A stretch of DNA of 64,000 nt from Streptomyces sp. ISL-94 (GCF_018614075.1 NZ_JAGGOZ010000117.1:62001-126000), one strand, 5' to 3'. Counted from the first letter of the stretch, positions 52,790 through 62,316 are shown. The notes: generated by a model not told the origin, from the sequence alone. Numbers and translations are program-made.

Positions 52790-55700
52790 TCAGGCCGGTC
52801 CCTGGTGGGTGGGGCCGGTGCAGCAGCCGTCGCGGAGCATCTGGTGGAGGACGGCGCGCCAGTCACCGGGCGGCGTGGCAGCCGGTGCGGCGGTGGGGGT
52901 GAAGGCGCTTTCCAGGGCGGCGCGTTCCTGGAGGGTGCCGCCGCGCAGGGTGGCCCGTACGCGGATCAGGTCCGCGAAGTCGGCGAAGGGATCGCCGTCG
53001 ACGAGGGTGAGGTCGGCGATCCGGCCCGGTTCGACCGTGCCGAGCTGGTCCGCGACGCCGAAGACCCGGGCGGGCGTGCGGGTGGCGGTGGTCAGCGCCT
53101 CGGCCGGCGTCAGCCCGTAGCGGTGCAGGGCGCGCAGGGACAGGTGGAGGTGGAGGCCGACGGGGGTGAGGGGCGCGTCGGTGCCCAGGGCCACGCGGCC
53201 GCCGCCCGCGAGGACGGCCCGGTAGGTGGCGACCTCCCGTTCGAGGGCGGCGCTCTGCTCCGGGGTCGGCGCCTGGGCGGCCGCGGCCCGGACGGCCGCC
53301 ACGTCCCAGGGCGGCATCAGCGCGGTGACCCGGGCGTCGTCGGCGAGCGCCGGATCGGCGCCGATCAGCGTCAGGGCTGTGAAGGGGGTGGCGATGAGGT
53401 CGAAACCGCCGTGCGTGTAGACCTCCACGGTGTCCTGGTAGGTGTGTCCGCCCGGGGTCGCGCCGTGGCCGTACTCGGCGCGCTCGGTGGCCACCAGATG
53501 GGTGGTCAGGTCCTGGCCGGACTGGATGCCGGGGGCGCACAGGTGGGACCCGGCGAGCACGCCGAGCCGTTCGTGCGCGAATCGGGCGGCGTCCTCCATG
53601 AACGCGTACGGGGCCCGGACGTACGTTTTGACGAAGTCCCAGTCCAGGGCGGCGGCCCGGGCCAGCGAGCGGGCGAAGCCCGCGCGGGTGCGGTGGGCGC
53701 GCCCCATGCTGTAGGCGACGCGGGAGCCGTCGAGCAGCTCTCCGCTCGCCAGCAGCCGGGGTGCGGCGAGCCGGCCGGCCCGGATGTCCTCGCGGAGCCG
53801 GGCCTGTTCGTAGGCGGAGCCGCCGAGGGAGACGGCGGTGGTGACGCCGTAGGCGAGGTGCAGCGCGCCCTGCCGGGCTCCGTAGGTGTACGGGTACGGG
53901 TGCACGTGCGCGTCCCACAGGCCCGGCAGGACCGTCCCGGTGGAGGCGTCGACGGTGCGCGCGGTGCGGCGGCGCGGCCGGTGGGGCTCGACGGCGGTGA
54001 TCCGGCCGCCGCGGATGAGGATGTCGACGTCGGCGCGGGGCGGGGAGCCGGTGGCGTCCCAGAGGAGTCCGGCGTGGACGACGGTGTCGACGGGGGCGGG
54101 GCGGCGGTAGGTCAGCGTGAGCGGGACGGTGCGAGGTGCTCCGGCGGGTGTTCCGGCGGCGTCGAGGGAGAGCAGGCGCAGCCGGGCGCAGGACTGGTAG
54201 AGCAGCGTGCGCGAATCAGCGGACCAGGAGGGGTGGTCGGCGGGTTCGTCGGTCAGGAGGCGGGCCGGTCCGGCGGGGGTTCCGTCCGGGGCGACCGGGA
54301 GCAGCCAGAGGGCCGATTCGCCGACGCAGGCCAGGAAGCGGCCGTCGGGTGACCAGACGGGGCCGGAGGCGTAGCTGTCGGAGAGGGAGGTGTGGGGGGC
54401 GAGGGCGTGGAGGCGGGCGGCGCCGGTGGCGGTGTCGACGATCCGGATGAGGTTGTGGCCCTCGCGGAAGCGCCGGCTGAGCCGGTTGCGGTCGCACAGG
54501 GCGAGGTACCGGCCGTCGGGCGACCAGCTCGGCGGGCTGGGCAGGCCGCCACCGCCGAGGGCATCGGCCAGCGGGGTGTCCGTCCCGGTCGCGAGGTCGC
54601 GTACGAGGAGCCGCCCGGCGAGGTCGAGGGCGGCGAGCCGGGTGCCGTCCGGGGAGAGCGACCCGTAGACGCGGCCGCTCGGGGAGAGGACGCTCTCGGC
54701 GCCGCCGGCGAGTTCGCGGCGACGTACGGTGTTCAGGCCGTCGCGGTCGTCCGTGTAGACCAGGGCCCGGCCGTCCGGGCTCCACACGGGGCCCTGGACG
54801 TAGGCCGTGGCGGGTGCCTGGACGACCTTGCGCGGGGCTCCCCCGGTGACGGGCACGGTCCACAGGGCGTTGAGCGCGGCAAAGGCCACGGTACGGCCGT
54901 CGGGCGACAGGCTGGGCAGGTGGAGGCCGAGGACCGGGCGGCTCCGCTCGGCCTCCAGCGCGTACTGCTTGACGCGGTAACGGGGGCGCGGCACTTCGAG
55001 GGTGGCGTCGAGGGGGATCTCGTACCCGACGGGGTCCCGGTGGGGGCGGATCACCCGGAACCGGCCGTCGAGGGTGACCAGCAGGCGGTCGTCGTCGATC
55101 CAGCGCGGGGGCGCGGGCGCGAGGTCCCCCGCGAGGGCGACCGGGCGGCCGTCCGCGTACAGGGACAGGATCTCGGCCTTGCGGACGCCGGGGGCGGCGC
55201 AGAGCCAGGCGGTGCGGCCGGCCGGGGAGAGCGCGGGGGCCCGCAGGCTGCCGTCGGTGACGGTGTGTTCGGTCCGTACGGGCCCTGGCGCGTCGGCGGA
55301 CACGGAGGCGAGGATCCGGGCGGTCAGGGTTTCGCCCGTGGGCGTGCCGCGGACGAACAGCACGCGGGAGCCGTCCGCCGACCAAACCGGGTCGAAGTCC
55401 TCCCAGGCGGCCTCCTGGCCCGGACCGGTCTGCGCCGGCAGGCCCGTCAGGCGGCGGAGGCGGCCGTCGGTGACGCCGACGGTCCAGATCCGGTACGGGC
55501 TGCCCGCCACCGGGTCGCCGCCGCGTTCGGAGCAGAAGGCGAGGGTGCGGCCGTCGGGCGACCAGGCGGGCGCGCGGTGGTCGAAGGGACCGTCGGTGAG
55601 CTTGCGCAGCCCGGTGCCGTCGGCGCGCATCACCCAGATGTGGAAGGCGCCGCCCCGGTAGGCGCTCATCGCGACGTGGTGGCCGTCCGGGGAGAACACC

Positions 55701-56029
55701 GGGCGGCCGGGCTCCAGGTCGGGCGGGGTGAGAGGGGTGGCGGGCGAGCCGTCCGGGGGAAGCGACCAGAGGATGTTCTGCACCTCGGCGATGACGCGGC
55801 CCCCGTCGGCGGTGGCGGTGGCCGCGCCGTTGGTCGCGCGGGTGAAGCGCAGCCGGGCCGGGCGCCCGGGCTCCGGTTCCGGGGCTCTGGCCGCCTGTTC
55901 GGGGGCTCCCGCCGCCGGTTCCGGGGCTCCGGCCCTGTGTGGCGCGGCCGACGCCGCCGGGTGGCCGGTCAAGGCCGTCAGGGCGCCGGCCGACGCCGCC
56001 TGGAGAACCGTCCTGCGTGCAACCCACAT
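52790..56029 (-). CDS. Beta-propeller-amidohydrolase fusion, Tat-exported
   Basis: 1079 residues from ATG 56029. The opening MWVARRTVLQAASAGALTAL with ASAAP is a Tat-type signal. Residues 70-690 contain many TolB/PD40-type WSPDGR repeats (FSPDGHHVAMSAYRGGAFHI and AWSPDGRTLAFCSERG among them), forming a propeller. Residues 710-1079 are an amidohydrolase: LPGLWDAHVHPYPYTYG with the HxH metal site, FVKTYVRAPY (possible carboxylated Lys), GSHLCAPG (His), TDAPLTPVGLHLHLSL (metal-binding Asp) and the final PGRIADLTLVDGDPF. This combination occurs in secreted amidase/imidazolonepropionase-type proteins. Stand-alone; divergent from the sigma factor. Confidence 0.85.
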   Translation of the reverse strand: MWVARRTVLQAASAGALTALTGHPAASAAPHRAGAPEPAAGAPEQAARAPEPEPGRPARLRFTRATNGAATATADGGRVIAEVQNILWSLPPDGSPATPLTPPDLEPGRPVFSPDGHHVAMSAYRGGAFHIWVMRADGTGLRKLTDGPFDHRAPAWSPDGRTLAFCSERGGDPVAGSPYRIWTVGVTDGRLRRLTGLPAQTGPGQEAAWEDFDPVWSADGSRVLFVRGTPTGETLTARILASVSADAPGPVRTEHTVTDGSLRAPALSPAGRTAWLCAAPGVRKAEILSLYADGRPVALAGDLAPAPPRWIDDDRLLVTLDGRFRVIRPHRDPVGYEIPLDATLEVPRPRYRVKQYALEAERSRPVLGLHLPSLSPDGRTVAFAALNALWTVPVTGGAPRKVVQAPATAYVQGPVWSPDGRALVYTDDRDGLNTVRRRELAGGAESVLSPSGRVYGSLSPDGTRLAALDLAGRLLVRDLATGTDTPLADALGGGGLPSPPSWSPDGRYLALCDRNRLSRRFREGHNLIRIVDTATGAARLHALAPHTSLSDSYASGPVWSPDGRFLACVGESALWLLPVAPDGTPAGPARLLTDEPADHPSWSADSRTLLYQSCARLRLLSLDAAGTPAGAPRTVPLTLTYRRPAPVDTVVHAGLLWDATGSPPRADVDILIRGGRITAVEPHRPRRRTARTVDASTGTVLPGLWDAHVHPYPYTYGARQGALHLAYGVTTAVSLGGSAYEQARLREDIRAGRLAAPRLLASGELLDGSRVAYSMGRAHRTRAGFARSLARAAALDWDFVKTYVRAPYAFMEDAARFAHERLGVLAGSHLCAPGIQSGQDLTTHLVATERAEYGHGATPGGHTYQDTVEVYTHGGFDLIATPFTALTLIGADPALADDARVTALMPPWDVAAVRAAAAQAPTPEQSAALEREVATYRAVLAGGGRVALGTDAPLTPVGLHLHLSLRALHRYGLTPAEALTTATRTPARVFGVADQLGTVEPGRIADLTLVDGDPFADFADLIRVRATLRGGTLQERAALESAFTPTAAPAATPPGDWRAVLHQMLRDGCCTGPTHQGPA

Positions 56030-56233
56030 CCCGACCACTCTCGCCTCGCGTATCGATGACCGCCCCCACTGCCCGTCGGTCACCCAAACGATCAACGGAC
56101 CGCTTCGGCAACGGGCGGATGGGCGGCGGTCGTTGTGCGGCCGCGGTCCGTTGGCGACCTTTGAGGACGTCTGCTGCCCCGTCGGATATCGTCCGAAACG
56201 GCATTGACGGAACAGAAGCACGGGGACGTGACA

Positions 56234-57130
56234 GTGAACGAGAAGGACGTGCTGGCGCAGCGCTTCGAGGAGCACCGGCCCCATCTGCGGGCGGTGGCCT
56301 ACCGGATGCTGGGCTCACTCAGCGAGGCGGAGGACGCCGTCCAGGAGGCGTGGCTCAAGCTGAGCCGCTCGGACGCCGCCGAGGTGCAGAACCTGGGCGG
56401 CTGGCTGACCACGGTGGTGGGCCGGGTCTGCCTGGACATGCTGCGCTCGCACACCACGCGGCGCGAGGATCCGCTGCACGACCAGGACGGGCGGATCCGC
56501 GTCCCCGATCCGGTCGTCAGCAGGGCGGACGGCCTCGACCCCGAGCAGGAGATACTCCTGGCCGACTCCGTCGGCATCGCCCTGATGGTGATCCTGGAGA
56601 CCCTCTCCCCCGCCGAGCGCCTCGCGTTCGTCCTGCACGACATGTTCGCCGTGTCGTTCGACGAGATCGCCCCCGTCCTCGGCCGTACGGCGGCCACGAC
56701 CCGGCAGCTCGCCAGTCGCGCCCGGCGCCGGGTCCAGGGTGCGGCGCCCGCTCCCGACGCCGATCCGGCCCGGCTGCGTACGGTCGTCGAGGCCTTCCTG
56801 GCGGCCGCGCGCGGCGGGGACTTCGACGCCCTCGTCTCCCTTCTCGACCCCGGGATCGTGGCGCGCTCCGACGGCGGCACGCTGTGCCCGAGCGTCCTGC
56901 GGCGCGGTGCGGCCGAGGTCGCCTCCCAGGCGATCACCTTCGCCCGGTTCGCGGAGGCCGGGCGCCCGGTTCTGGTCAACGGCCTCCCCGGTGTGGTCTC
57001 CCTGTCGGCGCAGGGCGAGCTGCTCTCGGTCATGGCGTTCACCATCCGGGACGGCAGGATCACCGCGCTCGACATCCTCACCGACCCGGAGCGCCTCGCG
57101 CGCATCGACCTCGGCGTGCTCGACAGCTGA
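56234..57130 (+). CDS. ECF RNA polymerase sigma factor, SigJ-like
   Basis: 298 residues from GTG 56234 (GGGG eight bases upstream); GTG 56228 and TTG 56204 are in-frame alternatives. Region 2 is FEEHRPHLRAVAYRMLGS with SEAEDAVQEAWLKLSR and GGWLTTVVGRVCLDMLRS, and region 4 is LSPAERLAFVLHDMFAVSFD plus the HTH ATTRQLASRARRRVQG. The C-terminal 110 residues (EAFLAAARGGDFDALVSLLD and VNGLPGVVSLSAQ) form a SnoaL-like domain as in SigJ/ECF41 factors, which regulates sigma activity in cis. No anti-sigma gene is adjacent, as usual for this group. Confidence 0.9.
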   Translation: MNEKDVLAQRFEEHRPHLRAVAYRMLGSLSEAEDAVQEAWLKLSRSDAAEVQNLGGWLTTVVGRVCLDMLRSHTTRREDPLHDQDGRIRVPDPVVSRADGLDPEQEILLADSVGIALMVILETLSPAERLAFVLHDMFAVSFDEIAPVLGRTAATTRQLASRARRRVQGAAPAPDADPARLRTVVEAFLAAARGGDFDALVSLLDPGIVARSDGGTLCPSVLRRGAAEVASQAITFARFAEAGRPVLVNGLPGVVSLSAQGELLSVMAFTIRDGRITALDILTDPERLARIDLGVLDS

Positions 57131-57231
57131 GTCGCCGTCGGCGTCCCCTGGGGCTCCATTGCACAGGGGGCGGCGGCGCGCCGGGCACGTCAGGCCGGGT
57201 CCGGGCGCTCCGCGGGTTTACCGTCGGCGGC

Positions 57232-58425
57232 ATGGACGGTGATCGCCAAGGGTGGCGCCAGTGTTTGCTCAGCGGGGCGGTGTTCGCCGTGTGCATGGCC
57301 GGCACAACGCTGCCGACCCCCCTCTACGGCCTCTACCAGGAGAAGTTCGGCTTCTCCGAGCTGATGGTGACCGTGGTGTACGCCGTGTACGCCTTCGGGG
57401 TCATCGGTGTGCTGCTGCTGGCGGGCAATGTCTCGGACGCCCTGGGCAGGCGGCCGGTGCTGCTGGTGGGCCTGGGTTTCGCGGCGGCCAGCGCCGTGTG
57501 CTTCCTGTGCGCCACCGGGCTCGGCTGGCTGTACGCGGGGCGGCTGCTGTCGGGCCTGTCCGCCGGCCTGTTCACCGGGGCCGCCACGGCGTACGTGATG
57601 GAGCTGGCACCGTACGGCGGCACCTCGCGGGCCACGTTCGTCGCGACGGCCGCGAACATGGGCGGGCTCGGCTGCGGTCCGCTGCTCGCCGGAGTGCTCG
57701 CGCAGTACGCCGTCTTGCCGCTGTACCTGCCGTTCGCCGTGCACCTCGCGCTGGTGGCCGGCTCGGTTGCCGTCCTGCTGCGGCTTCCGGAGACGGTACG
57801 GGAGGGGCGGCCGCTGAGCACCGTACGGCCGCAGCGGCCCGGCCTGCCCCCGCAGGTGCGGGCGGTGTTCGGGCCGGCGGCGATCGCCGCGTTCGTGGGG
57901 TTCGCGCTGTTCGGGGTGTTCACCTCGGTCAGCCCGGCGTTCCTCGCGCAGTCCCTGGACGTGCACAACCACGCCGTGAGCGGGCTGGTCGTCGCGCTGG
58001 CCTTCTTCGCCTCGACCGCCGGGCAGCTGGCGGTCGGCCGGGTGGGGGTGGGGCGCTCGCTGCCGCTGGGGTGCGCCGGGCTCTTCGCCGGGCTGGCGCT
58101 GTTGGCGGGGGCGCTGCGGTGGGATCTGCTGCCGCTGGTGGTGCTCAGTGCGCTGGTCGGCGGGGTGGGGCAGGGGCTGGCGTTCCGCGGGGCGCTGTCC
58201 GCGGTGGCCGCGGCCTCCCCCGCTGACCGGCGGGCGGCGGTGATCTCGACGCTGTTCGTGGTGGCGTACGCGGGCATCTCGGTGCCGGTGATCGGGGTGG
58301 GGGTGCTGGTGGGTCCGCTCGGGCTGGAGGGTGCGGGGCTGGTGTTCATCGCGTGCATGGCGGTGCTCGTCTCGTCGGCGGCCCTCTACCTGCTCCGTCG
58401 TCCAGTGCGGACCGCCGCGACCTGA
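57232..58425 (+). CDS. MFS transporter
   Basis: 397 residues with about 12 hydrophobic segments. The A motif after helix 2 is NVSDALGRRPVLLVGLGFAA (GxxxDxxGRR type), and helix 5 has VATAANMGGLGCGPLLAGVL. Size and layout fit a proton-driven drug or metabolite exporter. The start ATG has only a weak ribosome site (CGGCGG). It follows the sigma factor by 100 bases on the same strand and might be cotranscribed. Confidence 0.85.
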   Translation: MDGDRQGWRQCLLSGAVFAVCMAGTTLPTPLYGLYQEKFGFSELMVTVVYAVYAFGVIGVLLLAGNVSDALGRRPVLLVGLGFAAASAVCFLCATGLGWLYAGRLLSGLSAGLFTGAATAYVMELAPYGGTSRATFVATAANMGGLGCGPLLAGVLAQYAVLPLYLPFAVHLALVAGSVAVLLRLPETVREGRPLSTVRPQRPGLPPQVRAVFGPAAIAAFVGFALFGVFTSVSPAFLAQSLDVHNHAVSGLVVALAFFASTAGQLAVGRVGVGRSLPLGCAGLFAGLALLAGALRWDLLPLVVLSALVGGVGQGLAFRGALSAVAAASPADRRAAVISTLFVVAYAGISVPVIGVGVLVGPLGLEGAGLVFIACMAVLVSSAALYLLRRPVRTAAT

Positions 58426-58552
58426 GCGCAGGCGGTCGCGGCGACCGCCGTCCCCTTGGCCGGCGGCGGAGCCACCGGCCCGTGATCAGCGGGATCCTCC
58501 AACGGGTCCGGACCAGCGTGCGGTGGCGGGACCGGCCCGACCGCTCAGACCG

Positions 58553-58939
58553 TCAGCCGCCGGTCTGTTCCGGTGCGGGCAGGAACTTGCCCGCCTTCAA
58601 CCGGAGCTGGCCGGCGAAGTACGCCGCAGCGTCGGGGCGCATCCTGGCCAGGGCGACCATGCCCGTGATGATGACGTCGCACACCTCGTCGTGGACGTCC
58701 TCCCAGGAGTGGGAGCGGCCCTTGCGGGGGTTGGTGCCCTTGGCGCCGATGACGGCCTGGGCCGCTTCGCCGAACTCCTCCCCGAGCTTGAGGATTTGGA
58801 GGAGGTGGCTCTCCTCGGGCTGGAGTCCCTGCTCGGCATCGGCGGCGTCGAAGCGGTCGGCCAGGGCGGTGATGGTGTCCCACGGGGCGGTCACGGCGGG
58901 CGGTGCCTTCCCGACGGCCGTCGGGGCAAGGGGGTTCAT
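58553..58939 (-). CDS. MazG-like nucleotide pyrophosphohydrolase family protein
   Basis: 128 residues from ATG 58939 with GAGG upstream. The MazG-like helical core is visible: LLQILKLGEEFGEAAQAVIG (ExxE) and EDVHDEVCDVIITGMVALAR (ExxD), which would bind Mg and a nucleoside triphosphate. Members hydrolyse non-canonical or surplus NTPs. It is shorter than E. coli MazG and resembles the single-domain actinomycete versions. It is monocistronic, convergent with the MFS gene. Confidence 0.85.
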   Translation of the reverse strand: MNPLAPTAVGKAPPAVTAPWDTITALADRFDAADAEQGLQPEESHLLQILKLGEEFGEAAQAVIGAKGTNPRKGRSHSWEDVHDEVCDVIITGMVALARMRPDAAAYFAGQLRLKAGKFLPAPEQTGG

Positions 58940-59052
58940 CGTCGGTACCTCCGGATCGGGCAGGGGCAGCACCCTATCGCTGCGGGGGAGTTGGGGCGCC
59001 GCCGCCATCCACCGATCCGGCCGGCCTCACCTTCCTCACGGGTCGTGACGGA

Positions 59053-59160
59053 GGGAATTCGACAGGTAGTAATTAGATGAATCCCTGACTGAATTCCCGT
59101 CAATAAGCCCACAGTCGTTATCTCGATTTGATAACGACTCCATTGACAAGGCCTGGACCA
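59053..59160 (+). promoter_or_regulatory. AT-rich, palindrome-dense promoter region of the metalloprotease
   Basis: The 398-base gap 58940-59337 contains GGGAATTC at 59053-59060 mirrored by GAATTCCC at 59091-59098. A perfect inverted repeat GTCGTTATC/GATAACGAC follows at 59114-59138 (7-base spacer). TTGACA at 59143-59148 overlaps AGGCCTGGACCA (59149-59160), which is two mismatches from the TGGTCTAGACCA half-type site of Streptomyces chitinase/DasR promoters. Base composition is visibly richer in A/T than the surrounding coding DNA. No -10 consensus is obvious. Confidence 0.5.
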
Positions 59161-59337
59161 ATGCCGCGTGACGCGCGTAACTCCCCCTCTTTTGCATGGA
59201 GTTGAGTGTTCGTCAGTTCTTGCCGACAGGTAACGGAACGATTTCTCGAAGCGCACTCCCCTTTGTCCGAATTCTCCATCGCATTCGTCTGGCAGGCTTC
59301 CGCGCACCCACTCATCCGACATCGACTTGAGGTGCCC

Positions 59338-61392
59338 ATGACAGGACGACGCAGACGGCGTGAACACCGCCGCAAGCCCCGGCGGTTGATACTCCTCACC
59401 GCCGCCACGGCCACGGCGGCGGTGATAGCCGCCGGCATCGCCTACTCCGGACTGGGCGATGGCGCCCAGGCCGTACCCGTACAGGCCAGTGCGGAGGCCG
59501 CCGCACCGGCCGCCGCGCCCGCCCGGGACCAAGAGCCCGAACCCCTCGCGAGCGCGCCCGCCAACGAGAGCGCGCGCGGCATGGTCTTCGACGGCCTCAA
59601 GACCGCGCCCAAGGGCGACCGGTGCGTGGGCGTCTACCGCACCGAGGCCGGGTTGTGCACGCACGGCCCCGACGCCCCGCCCAAGGACGTCGACATCACC
59701 AAGGACATCCCGCCCGCCGTCAAGGCATCGGCACCCGCGGCCGATCCGGCCCGCCCCGCCGCCGATGACCCGGCGACCGGCGAAGGCGGCGGGCGTCCTC
59801 AGGACGCGCCCGCCGCCGACGCCGACCGCGCCGCCGACAAGTCCGCCGCGCCCGCGCCCTCGGCCGCCGGCCAGGACGTCGCCGCAGGCCCCGCGGGCCA
59901 GACCGTCCAGTGCGACGGCGACGGCAGCACCGGCAACCGCGTCCAGGTCGTGTACGCCCACGGCCCGGGTCGCGACCGCTACTCCGAGTACGTGGCATCG
60001 TTCCGCAAGTGGGCGGCCGATGCCGACCTCATCTACGCGACGAGCGCTCAGGAGACCGGCGGGGTCCGCCACATCCGCTACGTGACGGCCGCCGACTGCA
60101 CCCCCACCGTGCTCAACATCGAGCTCCCGGACTCCGCGCTGGCCGAGTTCAGCGCGACCAACAACGCACTCGCCGGCAAGGGGCTCGACCGCCGCGACCG
60201 CAAGTACATGATCTTCGCGGACACCCAGATCTACTGCGGCATCGGCACCTTCAACGGCGACGAGCGGCCCGGCCAGGCCAACCAGAGCAACTTCGGCCCC
60301 TCGTACGGGCGCACGGACTCCGGCTGCTGGGGCGGTCACACCGCGGCGCACGAACTGGGACACAACCTGGGCGCGGTGAACAACAGCGCCCCGAACACCA
60401 GCCGCGGCGCGCACTGCACCGACGAGTTCGACGTCATGTGCTACTCGGACACCCCGTACTACCCGCAGATGCGCAACATCTGCACCAACCAGGCGTCCGA
60501 GAACATCCTGGACTGCAACCACGACGACTACTTCCACACCAGCCCCAAGCCCGGCAGCTACCTGGCCACGCACTGGAACATCGCCGACAACCAGTTCCTG
60601 ATGCGGAACAAGGGCGGAGGCGGCACCGACCCCGGTCCGAACCCGAACCCCACCCCGACGCCGACCAAGAAGCCGACACCCACGCCGACGAAGAAGCCCA
60701 CCGGCGGACCGGCCGTGACGGTGGGCCAGGTCCAGTCGGACTCCGTCGTCGTGAGCTGGCCCAAGGCCGAGGGCGCGGCCTGGTACCAGGTCCTGCTCAA
60801 CGGCAAGCACCTGGCCTGGGTCCAGTCCCCGGTGCTGCGCGTCTACAACCTCCGGCCCGACACCTCGTACACGGTCGCCGTCTCCGCCCGCGACAGCGCC
60901 GGCCGGGACAGCGGGCCCGGCAAGGCCGCGTCCTTCCGTACGAAGGGCACCGGCGGCGGCGCGACCACCCCCGGCACCCGGTACCTGCTCGGCAACGGCA
61001 GCACCGGCATGGCCGCCGAGGTCTGGGGCGGGCGCAGCGCCGACGGCACCGTGCTCGTCGGGGCCCGCTCCAACGGGTACGCCCAGCAGCAGTGGTACTT
61101 CGACGACGCGGGCAGCGGACAGGTCCGCATCCGCTCGGCCGTCTCCGGCAAGTGCCTGCAGCCGGGCGGCACTCCGGCCGCGGGCATGTGGGTCGCGCAG
61201 CAGCCCTGCGGCGGCGTCGCCGCGCAGGCCTGGAAGCTGACCTCCCGCGGCGGCGCGGTGACGGTCACCGATCCGAGCGGCGGCTTCGCCCTGACGGTGA
61301 GCAGCCGCCCCTACTACGGGAACTGGCTGCTCGACCTGCAGCGCGCGGACGGCCGCCCGGCGCAGGCCTGGACCGTTCAGAAGGTCGGCTGA
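59338..61392 (+). CDS. Secreted metzincin-type metalloprotease with FnIII and ricin-type lectin domains
   Basis: 684 residues from ATG 59338 with GAGG upstream. Highly basic start (RRRRREHRRKPRR) then a hydrophobic segment ending SGLGDGAQA suggest export. Zinc site TAAHELGHNLGAVNN starts near residue 335 (HExxH at 338-342), followed by FDVMCYSD as the Met-turn; the third metzincin ligand position is Asn rather than His/Asp. A TPTPTKKPT linker joins an FnIII domain (about 455-535; VQSDSVVVSWPKAEGAAWYQ) to a ricin B-type domain (about 545-684; GQVRIRSAVSGKCLQPGG and QPC). Function: extracellular, perhaps carbohydrate-targeted, proteolysis. Likely induced through the upstream repeats. Confidence 0.85.
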   Translation: MTGRRRRREHRRKPRRLILLTAATATAAVIAAGIAYSGLGDGAQAVPVQASAEAAAPAAAPARDQEPEPLASAPANESARGMVFDGLKTAPKGDRCVGVYRTEAGLCTHGPDAPPKDVDITKDIPPAVKASAPAADPARPAADDPATGEGGGRPQDAPAADADRAADKSAAPAPSAAGQDVAAGPAGQTVQCDGDGSTGNRVQVVYAHGPGRDRYSEYVASFRKWAADADLIYATSAQETGGVRHIRYVTAADCTPTVLNIELPDSALAEFSATNNALAGKGLDRRDRKYMIFADTQIYCGIGTFNGDERPGQANQSNFGPSYGRTDSGCWGGHTAAHELGHNLGAVNNSAPNTSRGAHCTDEFDVMCYSDTPYYPQMRNICTNQASENILDCNHDDYFHTSPKPGSYLATHWNIADNQFLMRNKGGGGTDPGPNPNPTPTPTKKPTPTPTKKPTGGPAVTVGQVQSDSVVVSWPKAEGAAWYQVLLNGKHLAWVQSPVLRVYNLRPDTSYTVAVSARDSAGRDSGPGKAASFRTKGTGGGATTPGTRYLLGNGSTGMAAEVWGGRSADGTVLVGARSNGYAQQQWYFDDAGSGQVRIRSAVSGKCLQPGGTPAAGMWVAQQPCGGVAAQAWKLTSRGGAVTVTDPSGGFALTVSSRPYYGNWLLDLQRADGRPAQAWTVQKVG

Positions 61393-61481
61393 CCTTTCCA
61401 GCCCCCTGAAGTCCACTCCGGCGGACGGCCGCGTCGCGCGGCCGTCCGCCGGCCCCTCATTCCACCCGGAGCACCGCCACG

Positions 61482-62087
61482 ATGCGCATACGAATCGCTT
61501 TCCAAGCCGTCCTGACCGCACTCGGCCTGATCCTGCTGTCCCCCGCCGCGGCGTACGCCCACGGCGACACCGTGAAGGTGGTGGTCACCGGGCAGCGGGA
61601 GGGCCACATCACGGCCGACATCACGTGGGAGAACGACGGGGACGCCGTCAGCGAGGCGGTCGCCGCCACCGTGAACGCGGTCAGCGGCGACGGCGCCCGC
61701 ACCATGGGCCCCTGGCGGCTGGTGCGTGATCCCGCCGCGGCGCCGGCCGGCTGGACCACGGCCGAGACCCTGGCACCCGGCTCCTGGAAGGTCAGCGTGG
61801 ACGTGGGCTTCCCGGCCCTGGGCCACGGTGAACTCGAAGTCGGCGTACCGGTGGTGGACCCGGCCCCGGCCACCGGCACCCCGGACCCCCGTCCCGCCAC
61901 ACCGTCGGCCGCGCCGGCACCGAGCCGGACACCGGCCGAGGCACCGACGCCGGTGCCGGCCCCCGAAGCCCCCGCGGAGCCCGGACCGGGGCCCGCCGTC
62001 TGGTGGACGACGGCGGGCGTGGCGGCAACGGCCCTGGCCGGCGCGGCCGTCGGAATCCTCGTACGGCGCCGGCGCGGGCGCCGCTAG
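61482..62087 (+). CDS. Secreted protein with C-terminal membrane anchor
   Basis: 201 residues from ATG 61482. A signal peptide (RIAFQAVLTALGLILLSPAA, cleavage near AYAHG) is followed by an Ig-like beta domain (VKVVVTGQREGHITADITWE, then WKVSVDVGFPALGHGELEVG), a Pro/Ala/Thr linker and a transmembrane segment VWWTTAGVAATALAGAAVGI plus a basic RRRRGRR stop. It is probably displayed on the cell surface. It follows the metalloprotease by 90 bases and may be cotranscribed with it. CopC/YcnI-like fold is possible but not shown. Confidence 0.7.
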   Translation: MRIRIAFQAVLTALGLILLSPAAAYAHGDTVKVVVTGQREGHITADITWENDGDAVSEAVAATVNAVSGDGARTMGPWRLVRDPAAAPAGWTTAETLAPGSWKVSVDVGFPALGHGELEVGVPVVDPAPATGTPDPRPATPSAAPAPSRTPAEAPTPVPAPEAPAEPGPGPAVWWTTAGVAATALAGAAVGILVRRRRGRR

Positions 62088-62122
62088 GTGTATCGACCGC
62101 AGGCTCTCGTCCCGGGCGGGCG

Positions 62123-62146
62123 CGAGGGCGAGGGCGAGGGCGAGGA
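62123..62146. repeat. CGAGGG short tandem repeat
   Basis: Three perfect CGAGGG units followed by a CGAGGA variant, in the gap 62088-62316. Frames across the gap are low-complexity (EGEGEGEEN on the plus strand) and I see no convincing gene there; the hydrophobic stretch VMKVMTVYMIGKK may be chance. Confidence 0.6.
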
Positions 62147-62316
62147 GAACTGGATGGGCCCGGCGCGCGTCATGAAGGTCATGACCGTGTACATGATCGG
62201 CAAGAAGCGTCCGCCGGAGGGTGGCGAGCCGGCCTCCGGCCGGGGGCCCGCGGCGGCCCGGTGGGGTGCGGCCCGCGCCGTCACCCCGGGCGCCGCGGTG
62301 GCGGAGTAGCCGCGCC

